Assembly: GCA_964612965.1 (NCBI GenBank)
Contig: CAZTGB010000018.1
Location: forward strand, 1-14,473
From: CAZTGB01 sp964612965
Lineage (GTDB): Bacteria > Patescibacteriota > Microgenomatia > UBA8517
DNA: 14,473 bases
Direction: 5' to 3'
This document shows, one piece after another, positions 5,980-11,733 of the stretch. The notes under the pieces are model-generated. The model was not told the origin of the DNA. It was given only the letters and a program-made list of their open reading frames with translations, and ran no database searches. Numbering within the stretch: position 1 is the stretch's first letter; each line of letters starts with the position of its first letter. Position numbers and translations under genes: made by a program.

Positions 5980-6210
5980 CTACAGCTTACTTGCTGCCTC
6001 GATAAGCTCGCTAACCGCTTGAATCGGAACACCGTGAGTGTGGCTTAGAAGATGCGCTGTTGCAACTCCATCTGAACCTACCAACTCCGAGCTTATGTCG
6101 GTGCTTGAAAGTACAACCTTTCTGTTTCCTCCTTCAATCAAAAACAAGTTGTCACCTTCGACCTCGAGCTGAAATCGGCCGAAAATAACTGGGGTGATTC
6201 TGGATGCCAT
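5980..6210 (-). CDS. Small hypothetical protein with strong ribosome-binding site
   Basis: A 76-residue protein with no recognised family. Residues 1-45 look like beta strands (RFQLEVEGDNLFLIEGG, KVVLSST) and residues 46-76 like two helices (GVATAHLLSH, AVSELIEAASKL). It has no cysteines, signal peptide or membrane segment. GGAGG stands six bases before the ATG, and TTGCTT-17 bp-TAAAAT (6284-6279 and 6261-6256) gives a leader of about 40 nt. Its GC content is well above that of the adjacent genes, like the genes at 6822-6956 and 7741-8004, whose promoter and leader design it shares. That similarity suggests a common origin or expression class; the function is unknown. Confidence 0.7.
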   Translation of the reverse strand: MASRITPVIFGRFQLEVEGDNLFLIEGGNRKVVLSSTDISSELVGSDGVATAHLLSHTHGVPIQAVSELIEAASKL

Positions 6211-6255
6211 ATTGAACCTCCGTTTAGAATAAATTGTGCTATCGAGCGTGGAGGG

Positions 6256-6284
6256 ATTTTACTATAAGAGGGTTTTAGAAGCAA
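6256..6284 (-). promoter_or_regulatory. Promoter of the 5980-6210 gene
   Basis: TTGCTT (6284-6279), a 17-bp spacer and TAAAAT (6261-6256) on the minus strand. The predicted start is about 39 bases before the ATG, leaving a leader that carries the GGAGG site. The -35 box abuts the stop of the gene at 6286-6633. Confidence 0.55.
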
Positions 6285-6285
6285 A

Positions 6286-6633
6286 TTACAAACCTCGTTG
6301 CAAAAGACCAGCTTCTCTCATCAACTGTTCTCTTTGTCGAATTTCATCATAAAGAGGGGAGCTTTTAATCTCTAAATATTCCCTCGCTTGAGGATGGTGT
6401 CCGGAACATAAATAACTTTCCAACTCATACCTTTTTTCAAAAGTTAAAGCAACTCTATTAACCCCAAAAGCAGCATCTAACTTTAGTTCGGGTGGAACTA
6501 TATTCCAATTTCCTCCAGCCATTCTAAGAAGTCTTTGGGTGCGCGACTCAGCAAAACCAAAAGGTTCGTCTCTATCCAGGTTACTTGGATAATACTGCTC
6601 AGATGTCAAAACACTACCTATTTCTACTAGCAT
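6286..6633 (-). CDS. Hypothetical soluble protein
   Basis: A 115-residue protein that I do not recognise. It appears mainly helical, with a central Arg/Trp-containing segment (RLLRMAGGNWNIVPPELKL), one Cys in SGHHPQAREYL (Cys-His-His spacing, too isolated to call a metal site) and an acidic/basic C-terminal helix (YDEIRQREQLMREAGLL). There is no signal peptide or membrane span. A TATTTA sequence lies three bases before the ATG and there is no Shine-Dalgarno site, so the start may be leaderless, but the promoter is weak by eye. The stop is followed closely by the promoter of the next minus-strand gene. Confidence 0.6.
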   Translation of the reverse strand: MLVEIGSVLTSEQYYPSNLDRDEPFGFAESRTQRLLRMAGGNWNIVPPELKLDAAFGVNRVALTFEKRYELESYLCSGHHPQAREYLEIKSSPLYDEIRQREQLMREAGLLQRGL

Positions 6634-6694
6634 AATTAAATATCTTCTTGGGTTGCAATTGTATCACTCAGTATCAAGAAGTTCAATTTGTTAA

Positions 6695-6803
6695 AAATGT
6701 TCAATGGGGTGGTGCTGGTCAGGGGTGGAATGTTACTTGGATTATTTCGGAGTCTGCGCAATTTTGCAGATTCTTTATTTCATCCTATCCACCCCCAACA
6801 TTT
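6695..6803 (+). ncRNA. Candidate structured RNA (unassigned)
   Basis: No convincing protein gene fills this stretch, but it folds. AAATGTT (6695-6701) pairs with AACATTT (6797-6803) and GGGGTGG (6706-6712) with CCACCCC (6789-6795), closing a 76-nt interior. Inside, GGAGTCTGC (6749-6757) pairs with GCAGATTCT (6766-6774). Two of those pairs are G-U wobbles that exist only in a plus-strand transcript. A TAAAAA box at 6692-6697 would start transcription near 6705, at the first G of the closing stem. I checked it against tRNA (no T-arm) and SRP RNA (a GGTCAGG is present, but no AGCAGCC partner) and it fits neither. Confidence 0.3.
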
Positions 6804-6821
6804 GGAAGAAAAATCAATTAA

Positions 6822-6956
6822 TTATTTTTTCTCCTCCTTCATCTTGCGGGCCTCTTCCTTTTGCTGTTGCCGGCGGGCCTTTTGTTCAGCCTTCCGGCGG
6901 GCGTTTTCTTCCTTCTTCAGCGTCTTCGAACTTTGGGAACGTGAATCTGATGGCAT
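6822..6956 (-). CDS. Very small Arg/Lys/Glu-rich helical protein
   Basis: A 44-residue protein: a short Ser-rich start (MPSDSRSQSS) and then one long charged helix with repeats of the type ARRKAEQKARRQQQK and EEARKMKEEKK. It might bind RNA or the ribosome, but that is inference from composition alone. Support for coding is good: a GGAGG five bases before the ATG, a TTGACA-18 bp-TATACT promoter upstream, and codon choice (CGC, CGG, GCC, CTG) unlike the AT-rich neighbours. The plus-strand open frames that cover the same region are shadows of it. Confidence 0.65.
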   Translation of the reverse strand: MPSDSRSQSSKTLKKEENARRKAEQKARRQQQKEEARKMKEEKK

Positions 6957-7006
6957 TGCTGCCTCCTTTAAGAATTTTTCTGCGGTGCTCGCTTCGATGT
7001 GAGAGA

Positions 7007-7036
7007 AGTATAGTCTCCTTAGCTATAGGCTGTCAA
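7007..7036 (-). promoter_or_regulatory. Strong promoter of the 44-residue protein gene
   Basis: Consensus TTGACA (7036-7031), an 18-bp spacer and TATACT (7012-7007) on the minus strand. The leader to the ATG at 6956 is about 45 nt and holds GGAGG. It faces away from the gene that starts at 7051. Confidence 0.7.
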
Positions 7037-7050
7037 ATTTGTTAAAATAC

Positions 7051-7266
7051 ATGGTTATATCAGAAACTCAAACAAAATGTCCATTAGATAAAGAAGGTAG
7101 AATTGTTAGTGATAATGAATGTTTAATGTTGTTACTTCAAAAACAACAAATAGAAGGTTTTATAGCTGCAAGAGGGAAGTGTAAAACCTGTGGAGAAGTT
7201 GTGCGTATTGGAAGGTTTGAAATACCATCATCAGAAAGCTTAACTGATATTAATGAAAATTATTAA
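7051..7266 (+). CDS. Small protein with four cysteines (possible zinc ribbon)
   Basis: A 71-residue protein. Cys10 (TKCPLD), Cys24, Cys44 and Cys47 (GKCKTCGE) could bind one zinc ion. The CxxCG knuckle is typical of zinc ribbons, but the first pair is 14 residues apart instead of two or three, so the fold is uncertain. I chose the ATG at 7051; a TTG at 7039 would add four residues. TAAAAT lies two bases before the ATG, closer than a normal -10 box would allow for a leaderless start, so the promoter is unclear. The 3' end overlaps the convergent gene at 7250-7636 by 17 bases. Confidence 0.6.
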   Translation: MVISETQTKCPLDKEGRIVSDNECLMLLLQKQQIEGFIAARGKCKTCGEVVRIGRFEIPSSESLTDINENY

Positions 7267-7636
7267 AAACTAATTTTTCCCCGGTAAGTTTTTCACCATT
7301 TAATTCTTTCCACTTACCTCTCAAACTATGTTTAACAAAAGAATGGTATTTACTATCACGTTTTTGAAATTCCGACCATGCTTTTTGAGCTGCTGTTAAG
7401 AAAGATAACGCTTTTTCTTTGTCATAGCCTTCTTTTTCAAAAGATGTTTCTTCAGACCCTCTATATGTATAAGGCTCTTTCTTGCCAAAAACAAAAGAAA
7501 TTGTGACTTGTATTTCATTCGCCCCAGTCTCTTGGCGGGAGGTTATTTTATCGCTATAAGAAAAAATACCTTCAACCTTTTCCGAAGATTCATTGCTGGT
7601 GTCAACTGAAGGAGTTTCAGCTTTTATTGTAGCCAT
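7250..7636 (-). CDS. Hypothetical protein, weakly KTSC-like
   Basis: A 128-residue soluble protein. The first 25 residues are polar and probably disordered (Ser/Glu/Thr-rich). Then come beta strands (FSYSDKI, EIQVTISFVFG, PYTYRG), a helical stretch (DKEKALSFLTAAQKAWSEFQKR) and SFVKHSLRGKWKEL. The order of an aromatic YxYxG turn, a helix and a final H..LRGK is faintly like KTSC domains (Y.Y..V ... F...IRG.Y), but I do not rely on that. TAAAAT (7648-7643) lies six bases before the ATG, so the mRNA may be leaderless; the -35 box is weak. The gene is divergent from the one at 7741. Confidence 0.6.
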   Translation of the reverse strand: MATIKAETPSVDTSNESSEKVEGIFSYSDKITSRQETGANEIQVTISFVFGKKEPYTYRGSEETSFEKEGYDKEKALSFLTAAQKAWSEFQKRDSKYHSFVKHSLRGKWKELNGEKLTGEKLVFNNFH

Positions 7637-7657
7637 GGAGGAATTTTACTCCTAAAC

Positions 7658-7686
7658 TTGAAAAAAATCACTTCTTGGCCTATAAT
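7658..7686 (+). promoter_or_regulatory. Promoter of the 7741 gene
   Basis: TTGAAA (7658-7663), a 17-bp spacer and a consensus TATAAT (7681-7686). The leader to the ATG at 7741 is about 48 nt, contains a direct repeat (CCAAGG twice, 12 bases apart) and ends in AGGAGG. Divergent from the TAAAAT box of the gene on the other strand. Confidence 0.75.
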
Positions 7687-7740
7687 GTTCAAATCCAAGG
7701 CAACAGCCAAGGAAATCATAATTTTTTGCTAGGAGGCAAA

Positions 7741-8004
7741 ATGTCTGATTCAAATTTTAGTGAAAGGTTCGAAGATAGTGATGAAGGTCTGGTCACAGTT
7801 GATTTTCAGGACGGCCAATGGACCATCAAAGCCTACGGCCCGAACGGGGTTGACAGTCTGACCGACCGAAGTGCTAGCGGCCCTTCTCGGGACGCAATTG
7901 CGGGTGTGTTGAACAATGCGGGGATTGGGGATTTGATCTCTAAGGTGGCATCGTACGTGCAGAATGCCCACCAAAAGGTCATCCATCCTAACCCTGCGTC
8001 GTAA
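7741..8004 (+). CDS. Small GC-rich hypothetical protein
   Basis: An 87-residue acidic protein: a polar start (MSDSNFSERFEDSDEG), a beta segment (LVTVDFQDGQWTIKAYGPNG), a Ser/Asp-rich turn, and helices (SRDAIAGVLNNAGIGDLISKVASYVQNAH). I do not recognise it. The ATG at 7741 is chosen over the TTG at 7675 because AGGAGG stands five bases before it and the consensus promoter lies upstream. Its later two thirds are clearly richer in G and C than the window as a whole. It shares promoter type, leader length and Shine-Dalgarno strength with the genes at 5980-6210 and 6822-6956. A strong hairpin terminator follows. Confidence 0.7.
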   Translation: MSDSNFSERFEDSDEGLVTVDFQDGQWTIKAYGPNGVDSLTDRSASGPSRDAIAGVLNNAGIGDLISKVASYVQNAHQKVIHPNPAS

Positions 8005-8017
8005 ACAACCTTCCGCG

Positions 8018-8049
8018 CCAACTGGCCTAAGAAATTTTAGGCCAGTTGG
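8018..8049 (+). terminator. Hairpin terminator after the 7741 gene
   Basis: CCAACTGGCCTAA (8018-8030) and TTAGGCCAGTTGG (8037-8049) form a perfect 13-bp stem with a 6-nt loop, 13 bases after the stop codon, followed by a moderately T-rich stretch (TTATAGTAATTTT). The U-tract is imperfect, but stem quality and position support an intrinsic terminator. Confidence 0.75.
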
Positions 8050-8115
8050 TTATAGTAATTTTCTCCAAAGTTTATTTTAAATTCCGCAAACGCCAAGTTA
8101 TACTACAATCGTTTT

Positions 8116-8229
8116 ATGGAAAGAAAAACACGTTCCTCACTTCCGCTGTCTGAATTTGCCAGATTATCAAATAGTAATGTAAGAGTTGTTAATCCCTTGG
8201 TAACAGTTGGTGTATTAACTCGATTTTAA
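8116..8229 (+). CDS. Possible 37-residue protein or gene remnant
   Basis: An open frame starting MERKTRSSLPLSEFARLSN and ending VGVLTRF. TATACT (8099-8104) lies eleven bases upstream of the ATG, but no -35 box or ribosome-binding site is seen. Its TAA overlaps the end of the convergent RelE-like remnant by four bases. No family is recognised; it may be the head of a decayed gene. Confidence 0.3.
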   Translation: MERKTRSSLPLSEFARLSNSNVRVVNPLVTVGVLTRF

Positions 8230-8496
8230 TACTCGTCGTGGGTGATTAAGTTAATAAAAATATAGGTGCCTTTTGAATTTATGGCTTTAATTGACACAGC
8301 TCTAAGGTTAGGGCTTATGAAGATCCCCATATTGTTCTGACCTTTCACCTTTTAATTTATGTAAATGTAGTGCGGGGTAGTATGGATTTGATTTGAATAA
8401 ACGGAGTTGCTTTCTTAGTGAATTTTCTAAATCAGGATTTTTCTTTATTAATTTTTTTACACTTTTATTAAACGAATCAGTAAATTCTATATTCAC
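8226..8496 (-). pseudogene. RelE/ParE-type toxin, frameshifted
   Basis: The first frame encodes MNIEFTDSFNKSVKKLIKKN ... HLHKLKGERSEQYG and stops early at 62 residues. From the CCCC run at 8325-8328 a second frame continues with the missing family half: GIFISPNLRAVSIKAINSKG, then TYIFINLITHDEY, ending at 8226. Removing one G on the coding strand restores an 89-residue protein with the RelE/ParE layout: helical hairpin, LKG, basic strand with an essential-type Arg, and a terminal HDEY. RelE-family toxins cleave ribosome-bound mRNA; ParE relatives target gyrase, and I cannot separate the two. The GTG start overlaps the antitoxin stop (GTGA). The toxin is probably inactive unless this is a sequence error. 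Confidence 0.7.
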
Positions 8497-8756
8497 AAGT
8501 TATCAAAATAGGCATCTACATCGTCAACAGAGGTTGTCTTTCCAGCTTCATGATCTTTTAAGGCCTGAAGACCTATTTTTTCTTGCTTTTTACTCATCTT
8601 GAAAGTTGGAATATCAATATCCTTAACATCATTTATTACCAAATGTCTGATGTAAGCTGCAACCCCTAAGCCAAACTTTTCAGACTTACTTTTGGCATAT
8701 AAATAAAGCTCTTGGGGAAGAGTAACCTTAACTTGAGTAGCTTGAGAGGTAACCAT
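8493..8756 (-). CDS. Antitoxin with ribbon-helix-helix-like N-terminus
   Basis: An 87-residue antitoxin. Residues 6-45 (ATQVKVTLPQELYLYAKSKSEKFG, then AAYIRHLV) follow the ribbon-helix-helix DNA-binding pattern: one beta strand, a helix and a second helix with aYIR. The C-terminal third (ALKDHEAGKTTSVDDVDAYFDNL) is the acidic toxin-binding tail usual for RelB/ParD-like antitoxins. It precedes the RelE-like gene with a GTGA overlap. Its promoter is overlapped by a palindrome, as expected for autorepression. It is intact although the toxin is not. Confidence 0.82.
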   Translation of the reverse strand: MVTSQATQVKVTLPQELYLYAKSKSEKFGLGVAAYIRHLVINDVKDIDIPTFKMSKKQEKIGLQALKDHEAGKTTSVDDVDAYFDNL

Positions 8757-8792
8757 AGGTACTATATTAGTACTAGTTTATGCACCCGTCAA
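8757..8792 (-). promoter_or_regulatory. Antitoxin promoter and operator, leaderless
   Basis: TTGACG (8792-8787), a 17-bp spacer and TAATAT (8769-8764) on the minus strand, then seven bases to the ATG. The inverted repeat GTACTA (8759-8764) / TAGTAC (8768-8773) is centred on the -10 box and is the likely operator of the antitoxin complex. The layout matches that of the vapBC promoter. Confidence 0.75.
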
Positions 8793-8799
8793 GGCCTAC

Positions 8800-8826
8800 T
8801 TGCAAAGTTTTTAAATGTGTTATTAT
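8800..8826 (+). promoter_or_regulatory. Probable promoter of the ATP-grasp operon
   Basis: TTGCAA (8800-8805) and TATTAT (8821-8826) with a 15-bp spacer, slightly short. The ATG at 8833 follows six bases after the -10 box, so the mRNA would be leaderless. The promoter is divergent from the antitoxin promoter, seven bases away between the two -35 boxes, so operator binding might affect both. Confidence 0.5.
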
Positions 8827-8832
8827 TTATTT

Positions 8833-9861
8833 ATGCCTGCTACCAAACTTGCCTTAGATCGCGATGCTTTAAAAAAATTTAGACTTGTTGTTGTTGCATA
8901 CTCCTCAATACAGCGTGAACACTTTGCCACAAAAGATGCATATGAAGCAGAAATTGAGGTTGAACAAAGGGCGGTTGAAGTAGCTGAGGAAGTTAGAAAG
9001 TTAGGAATTCCGGTTAGAACCCTACCAGGGGATCAGTACTTCTACACAAACTTGTTAGTTGATAAACCAGATTTAGTTGTTAATTTAGTTGATACTCTAA
9101 AGGGCCGTGATCAACTCCAACCTTCAGTCCCAGCAGCACTTGAGCTTGCTAGTATTCCATATACAGGAGCTGGGATGGAAGGACTTATTGTAGGTAACAA
9201 CAGGAATTTAACCAAAAGACTTCTTATGGCATATGACGTCCCAACCCCACCTTTTCAGTTTGTTCGTCGTGCTGGAACCAATATTGATGAAGAACTGGGA
9301 CTACCCCTAATAGTTAAACTTAATGAGGGTGGGGGAAGTGTGGGAATTGATAATCATGCAGTTAAGGAGAGTTTACGAGCAGCCAAACTTAGAGTTAACA
9401 AAATGATTTCAACTTACAAAATTCCTGCAATTGTAGAAAAGTTCATAGGAGGCCCTGAGATTACAGTTGTGGTTTTTGATGACGGCATTAAACGCCATGT
9501 ATTCATGGCTCAGAAGGTTTTTAGAACCAAAGCTGATGGTAAGCACTTCTTTACCTCTCTTGAGTCCTATAGGGACGCCAAAGCCTATAAATACATTGCG
9601 GTTGATGAGAATAATAAATACGAAATAGCCAAAATGGCAGTTAGGGCATTCGGAGGACTCCAGCACAAAGACTATGCTAAGTTTGACGTGAGACTAGATG
9701 AAAATACAGGAATCCCGTATTTTACGGATAGTAACCCAAATACAGCCTTCGGACCCGACCTAGGCCTTCCCATGACAGAGGTACTTTCCATGCATGACAT
9801 TAGTTTTTCGGATTGTTTAGCTTCTCTTCTTTCTAAATACACAAAGTTCATCAAGGATTAG
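8833..9861 (+). CDS. D-Ala-D-Ala-ligase-like ATP-grasp enzyme (first)
   Basis: A 342-residue cytoplasmic ATP-grasp ligase related to D-alanine-D-alanine ligase; it should join a carboxylate to an amine through an acyl phosphate. Residues 16-110 are the N-terminal Rossmann-like part. ATP-binding signatures are LIVKLNEGGGSVGI (Lys162 and the glycine-rich loop), VEKFIGGPEITVVVF (Glu202, Glu209), FDVRLD (Asp285) and FTDSNPNTAFGP. In Ddl enzymes the last motif reads E-x-N-T-x-P-G; here it is D299-S-N301-P-N, so one Mg ligand is Asp in place of Glu and the substrate loop is altered. That suggests a substrate other than D-Ala. I chose ATG 8833 over 8815 from the -10 box position. It is first in a three-gene set with a peptidase and a second ATP-grasp. 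Confidence 0.88.
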   Translation: MPATKLALDRDALKKFRLVVVAYSSIQREHFATKDAYEAEIEVEQRAVEVAEEVRKLGIPVRTLPGDQYFYTNLLVDKPDLVVNLVDTLKGRDQLQPSVPAALELASIPYTGAGMEGLIVGNNRNLTKRLLMAYDVPTPPFQFVRRAGTNIDEELGLPLIVKLNEGGGSVGIDNHAVKESLRAAKLRVNKMISTYKIPAIVEKFIGGPEITVVVFDDGIKRHVFMAQKVFRTKADGKHFFTSLESYRDAKAYKYIAVDENNKYEIAKMAVRAFGGLQHKDYAKFDVRLDENTGIPYFTDSNPNTAFGPDLGLPMTEVLSMHDISFSDCLASLLSKYTKFIKD

Positions 9862-9864
9862 GAA

Positions 9865-9893
9865 TTGACAAAAGTTCCTTTTTGTCGGAAAAT
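9865..9893 (+). promoter_or_regulatory. Possible internal promoter and small hairpin
   Basis: TTGACA (9865-9870), a 17-bp spacer and GAAAAT (9888-9893), nine bases before the chosen ATG of the peptidase gene. The same DNA holds an inverted repeat, GACAAAA (9867-9873) / TTTTGTC (9880-9886), directly after the stop of the first ATP-grasp gene. Promoter and hairpin are both weak on their own. Confidence 0.3.
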
Positions 9894-9902
9894 TGGCCAA
9901 TT

Positions 9903-10544
9903 ATGGAAACTAACAAAGACTCTGTTATACGTAAAATAAAGATTCGCGGGCTAGGACTTCGTGACCGCATTTTGGGCCGGTCATTTCCTGGTATGAAAAG
10001 AGTTAAACAGATATCAGTATCCCACTGTGGGCCTGCTGTTTTATCTTCCTTGTTTTCATTTTTAGGAGTTAGTGTTTCTCAAAGAAAAATTACAAATTCA
10101 CTTCGTGCAAAAAATAAAATCAAGATGTACGGGTTGGGTATTCATGAAATGGGTAAAGCCGCAAAAGTGTATGGGCAAAAAGGAAAATTCATTTTTTGGA
10201 AGAAATCGAAGGCTACCATAAATGATATAGACAAAATTGTTAATAAATATAAATTTCCCGTAGCAGTTGAATGGCAAGGGGTCTTTTATGAAGACGAAGA
10301 TGAAGATAACGGACACTATTCAATAGTTACCGAGATAAATAAAGAAAAAGGATATTTAAGGCTTGCCGATCCATATCATAAGTTTGTTGGTGTTGACAGG
10401 AAATTTAAAATAGAATTTTTTGTTAAAAGATGGTGGGACACAAATATGGTTAGCGGACGTGAGATTTATGATAAAAGAATGATGTTTGTTATCACCCCCA
10501 AGGCGGTTGATTTTCCTAAAAAACTCCATATGATTAAAGGATGA
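9903..10544 (+). CDS. Free-standing C39-like cysteine peptidase
   Basis: A 213-residue papain-fold protein of the C39 type (the peptidase domain that trims leader peptides in bacteriocin exporters). The catalytic set is visible: Gln36 (oxyanion) and Cys42 in KQISVSHCGPAVLSSLFSFLG, His138 in NGHYSIVTEI, Asp156 in LRLADPYH. Unlike exporter C39 domains, it has no membrane or ABC part and no signal peptide, so it probably works inside the cell. The N-terminus is basic. I prefer ATG 9903 over the TTG at 9882. It lies 41 bases after one ATP-grasp gene, and its TGA overlaps the ATG of the next. It may cleave, or run in reverse as a transpeptidase on, a product of the two ligases. Relatives in the wider C39-like family have varied roles, so the reaction is unproven. 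Confidence 0.82.
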   Translation: METNKDSVIRKIKIRGLGLRDRILGRSFPGMKRVKQISVSHCGPAVLSSLFSFLGVSVSQRKITNSLRAKNKIKMYGLGIHEMGKAAKVYGQKGKFIFWKKSKATINDIDKIVNKYKFPVAVEWQGVFYEDEDEDNGHYSIVTEINKEKGYLRLADPYHKFVGVDRKFKIEFFVKRWWDTNMVSGREIYDKRMMFVITPKAVDFPKKLHMIKG

Positions 10545-11569
10545 ATGTTGTATTCACCTATAATCTAAAAAGAAATAAGCCTTCAAGTGATCCCAAAAAA
10601 CAGCTTGATTTAGAATTTGATTCCCCAGATGTTATCCGTGGAATTACAAATTCACTGGAAGAATTGGGCCACACAGTCTACAAAGTAGAAGCAGATGAAG
10701 AGGCTTACTTAAAATTAAAAAAACTAAAGAGTTCAAAGAAGGTTGATATCGTCTTTACTACAGCAGAAGGAATGTGGGGGGATGCAAGAGAATCCCAAAT
10801 TCCAATTTTTTGTGAGATTTTAAAAATTCCATATACTCATTCTAACCCCACCACTCATGCGATATCTCTGAATAAAGCATTTACAAAACTAGTTTTATCA
10901 GGGATTGAAGGAATTAATTTACCAAGACAATTTATAGTTAAGGATGAAAGCTATATTATCCCCAAAGATATAAAATTCCCAGTAATTATCAAGCCAAATT
11001 CTGAAGGGTCGGGTAAGGGAATCTTAGATAAAAATGTTGTTGAAAAAAGAAGTAATTTAGAAAAAAGGATTAAGGAAGTTTCAGAAGATTTTACAAAAGA
11101 AATACTTATTGAGGAATTTATTGGCGGGCGAGAATTTACAGTTGGAGTAATGGGGAATAGTGAGCCGAAAGTACTACCAATCATTGAACAGAAATTTGGA
11201 CTTCTCCCCAAGGGTAAACATAAAATTGCAGGATACGAACTTAAGTGGGTATATGAATACAATATGAAGTCGGTATCTGATGTGTATGAATGCCCCGCCA
11301 AATTAGATTCAAAAACAGAAAAAGAAATTGAAAAGGTGAGCAAACAAATATATAAACTACTAGAAGTTAGAGACTGCGCAAGGATTGACTATAGATTAGA
11401 TGAACAGGGGAACGTCTATTTTTTAGAAATTAACACCCTTCCTGGGATTAATCCAGACCCGGGTGAAACATCTTGCTTTCCGCTTGCCGCAAGAACGGCT
11501 GGAATGACTTTTACACAAATGGTTGGAGAAATATTAAGATTGGCTTCTGAGCGCTACAGGCTTTACTAA
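10541..11569 (+). CDS. D-Ala-D-Ala-ligase-like ATP-grasp enzyme (second)
   Basis: A 342-residue ATP-grasp ligase, the same length as the first but clearly divergent in sequence. Motifs are TTAEGMWGDARESQIP (residues 73-88, matching the EG..GE.G..Q substrate segment of Ddl), FPVIIKPNSEGSGKGI (Lys151 and glycine loop), ILIEEFIGGREFTVGV (Glu191/192), ARIDYRLDEQGNVYFLEINTLPG with Asp283, Glu296 and Asn298. Here the metal ligands and the E-x-N-T-x-PG loop are canonical, unlike in the first enzyme, so this copy is the closer match to a true D-Ala-D-Ala ligase. The ATG overlaps the peptidase stop (ATGA), implying coupled translation and fixed stoichiometry. It could serve as the cell's ordinary Ddl, but its place in this operon argues for a dedicated peptide or amide product. 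Confidence 0.88.
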   Translation: MNVVFTYNLKRNKPSSDPKKQLDLEFDSPDVIRGITNSLEELGHTVYKVEADEEAYLKLKKLKSSKKVDIVFTTAEGMWGDARESQIPIFCEILKIPYTHSNPTTHAISLNKAFTKLVLSGIEGINLPRQFIVKDESYIIPKDIKFPVIIKPNSEGSGKGILDKNVVEKRSNLEKRIKEVSEDFTKEILIEEFIGGREFTVGVMGNSEPKVLPIIEQKFGLLPKGKHKIAGYELKWVYEYNMKSVSDVYECPAKLDSKTEKEIEKVSKQIYKLLEVRDCARIDYRLDEQGNVYFLEINTLPGINPDPGETSCFPLAARTAGMTFTQMVGEILRLASERYRLY

Positions 11570-11697
11570 AAATCCTCCGAGATGTAGAAATCTTCGTCCT
11601 CGCCTCCGCTTTTTTTGCACGCAATTTAATCCAAGCTAACGCTTGAATATTGTTCTTGCCCCACTCAAACCCAGCGCGAACAATGTTATTTGTATTT

Positions 11698-11726
11698 TTG
11701 GTAGAACTCCCTAAATGCTTTATAAT
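11698..11726 (+). promoter_or_regulatory. Leaderless promoter of the HAD gene
   Basis: TTGGTA (11698-11703), a 17-bp spacer and a consensus TATAAT (11721-11726), with the ATG seven bases further. This fixes the gene start at 11734 rather than 11650 and separates the gene from the ATP-grasp operon. The rest of the 164-base gap holds a T7 run near 11610 and a 7-bp inverted repeat (ATTGTTC 11649-11655 / GAACAAT 11678-11684), neither of which I can assign. Confidence 0.8.
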
Positions 11727-11733
11727 CCCCGAT

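Noticed and set aside
6717..6735. GGTCAGG next to GGAA, as in SRP (4.5S) RNA
   Set aside because: The conserved AGCAGCC partner strand is missing and the pairing does not form the SRP core.
6706..6795. tRNA-like acceptor pairing GGGGTGG / CCACCCC about 90 nt apart
   Set aside because: There is no T-arm (no TTCRANY loop with a 5-bp stem), no anticodon arm and no D-arm, so it is not a tRNA.
6688..7045. Two overlapping plus-strand open frames of about 105-113 residues
   Set aside because: They are Cys/Phe/Ser-rich shadow frames over the minus-strand 44-residue gene, which has a real promoter and GGAGG site, and over the structured region.
7833..8021. Minus-strand frames over the 7741 gene
   Set aside because: They are antisense to a gene that has a consensus promoter, an AGGAGG site and a terminator.
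11570..11733. Minus-strand open stretch reading GFEWGKNNIQALAWIKLRAK
   Set aside because: No start codon or ribosome-binding site, it runs into the antisense of the second ATP-grasp gene, and I know no family for it. It could be a remnant but is not supported as a gene.
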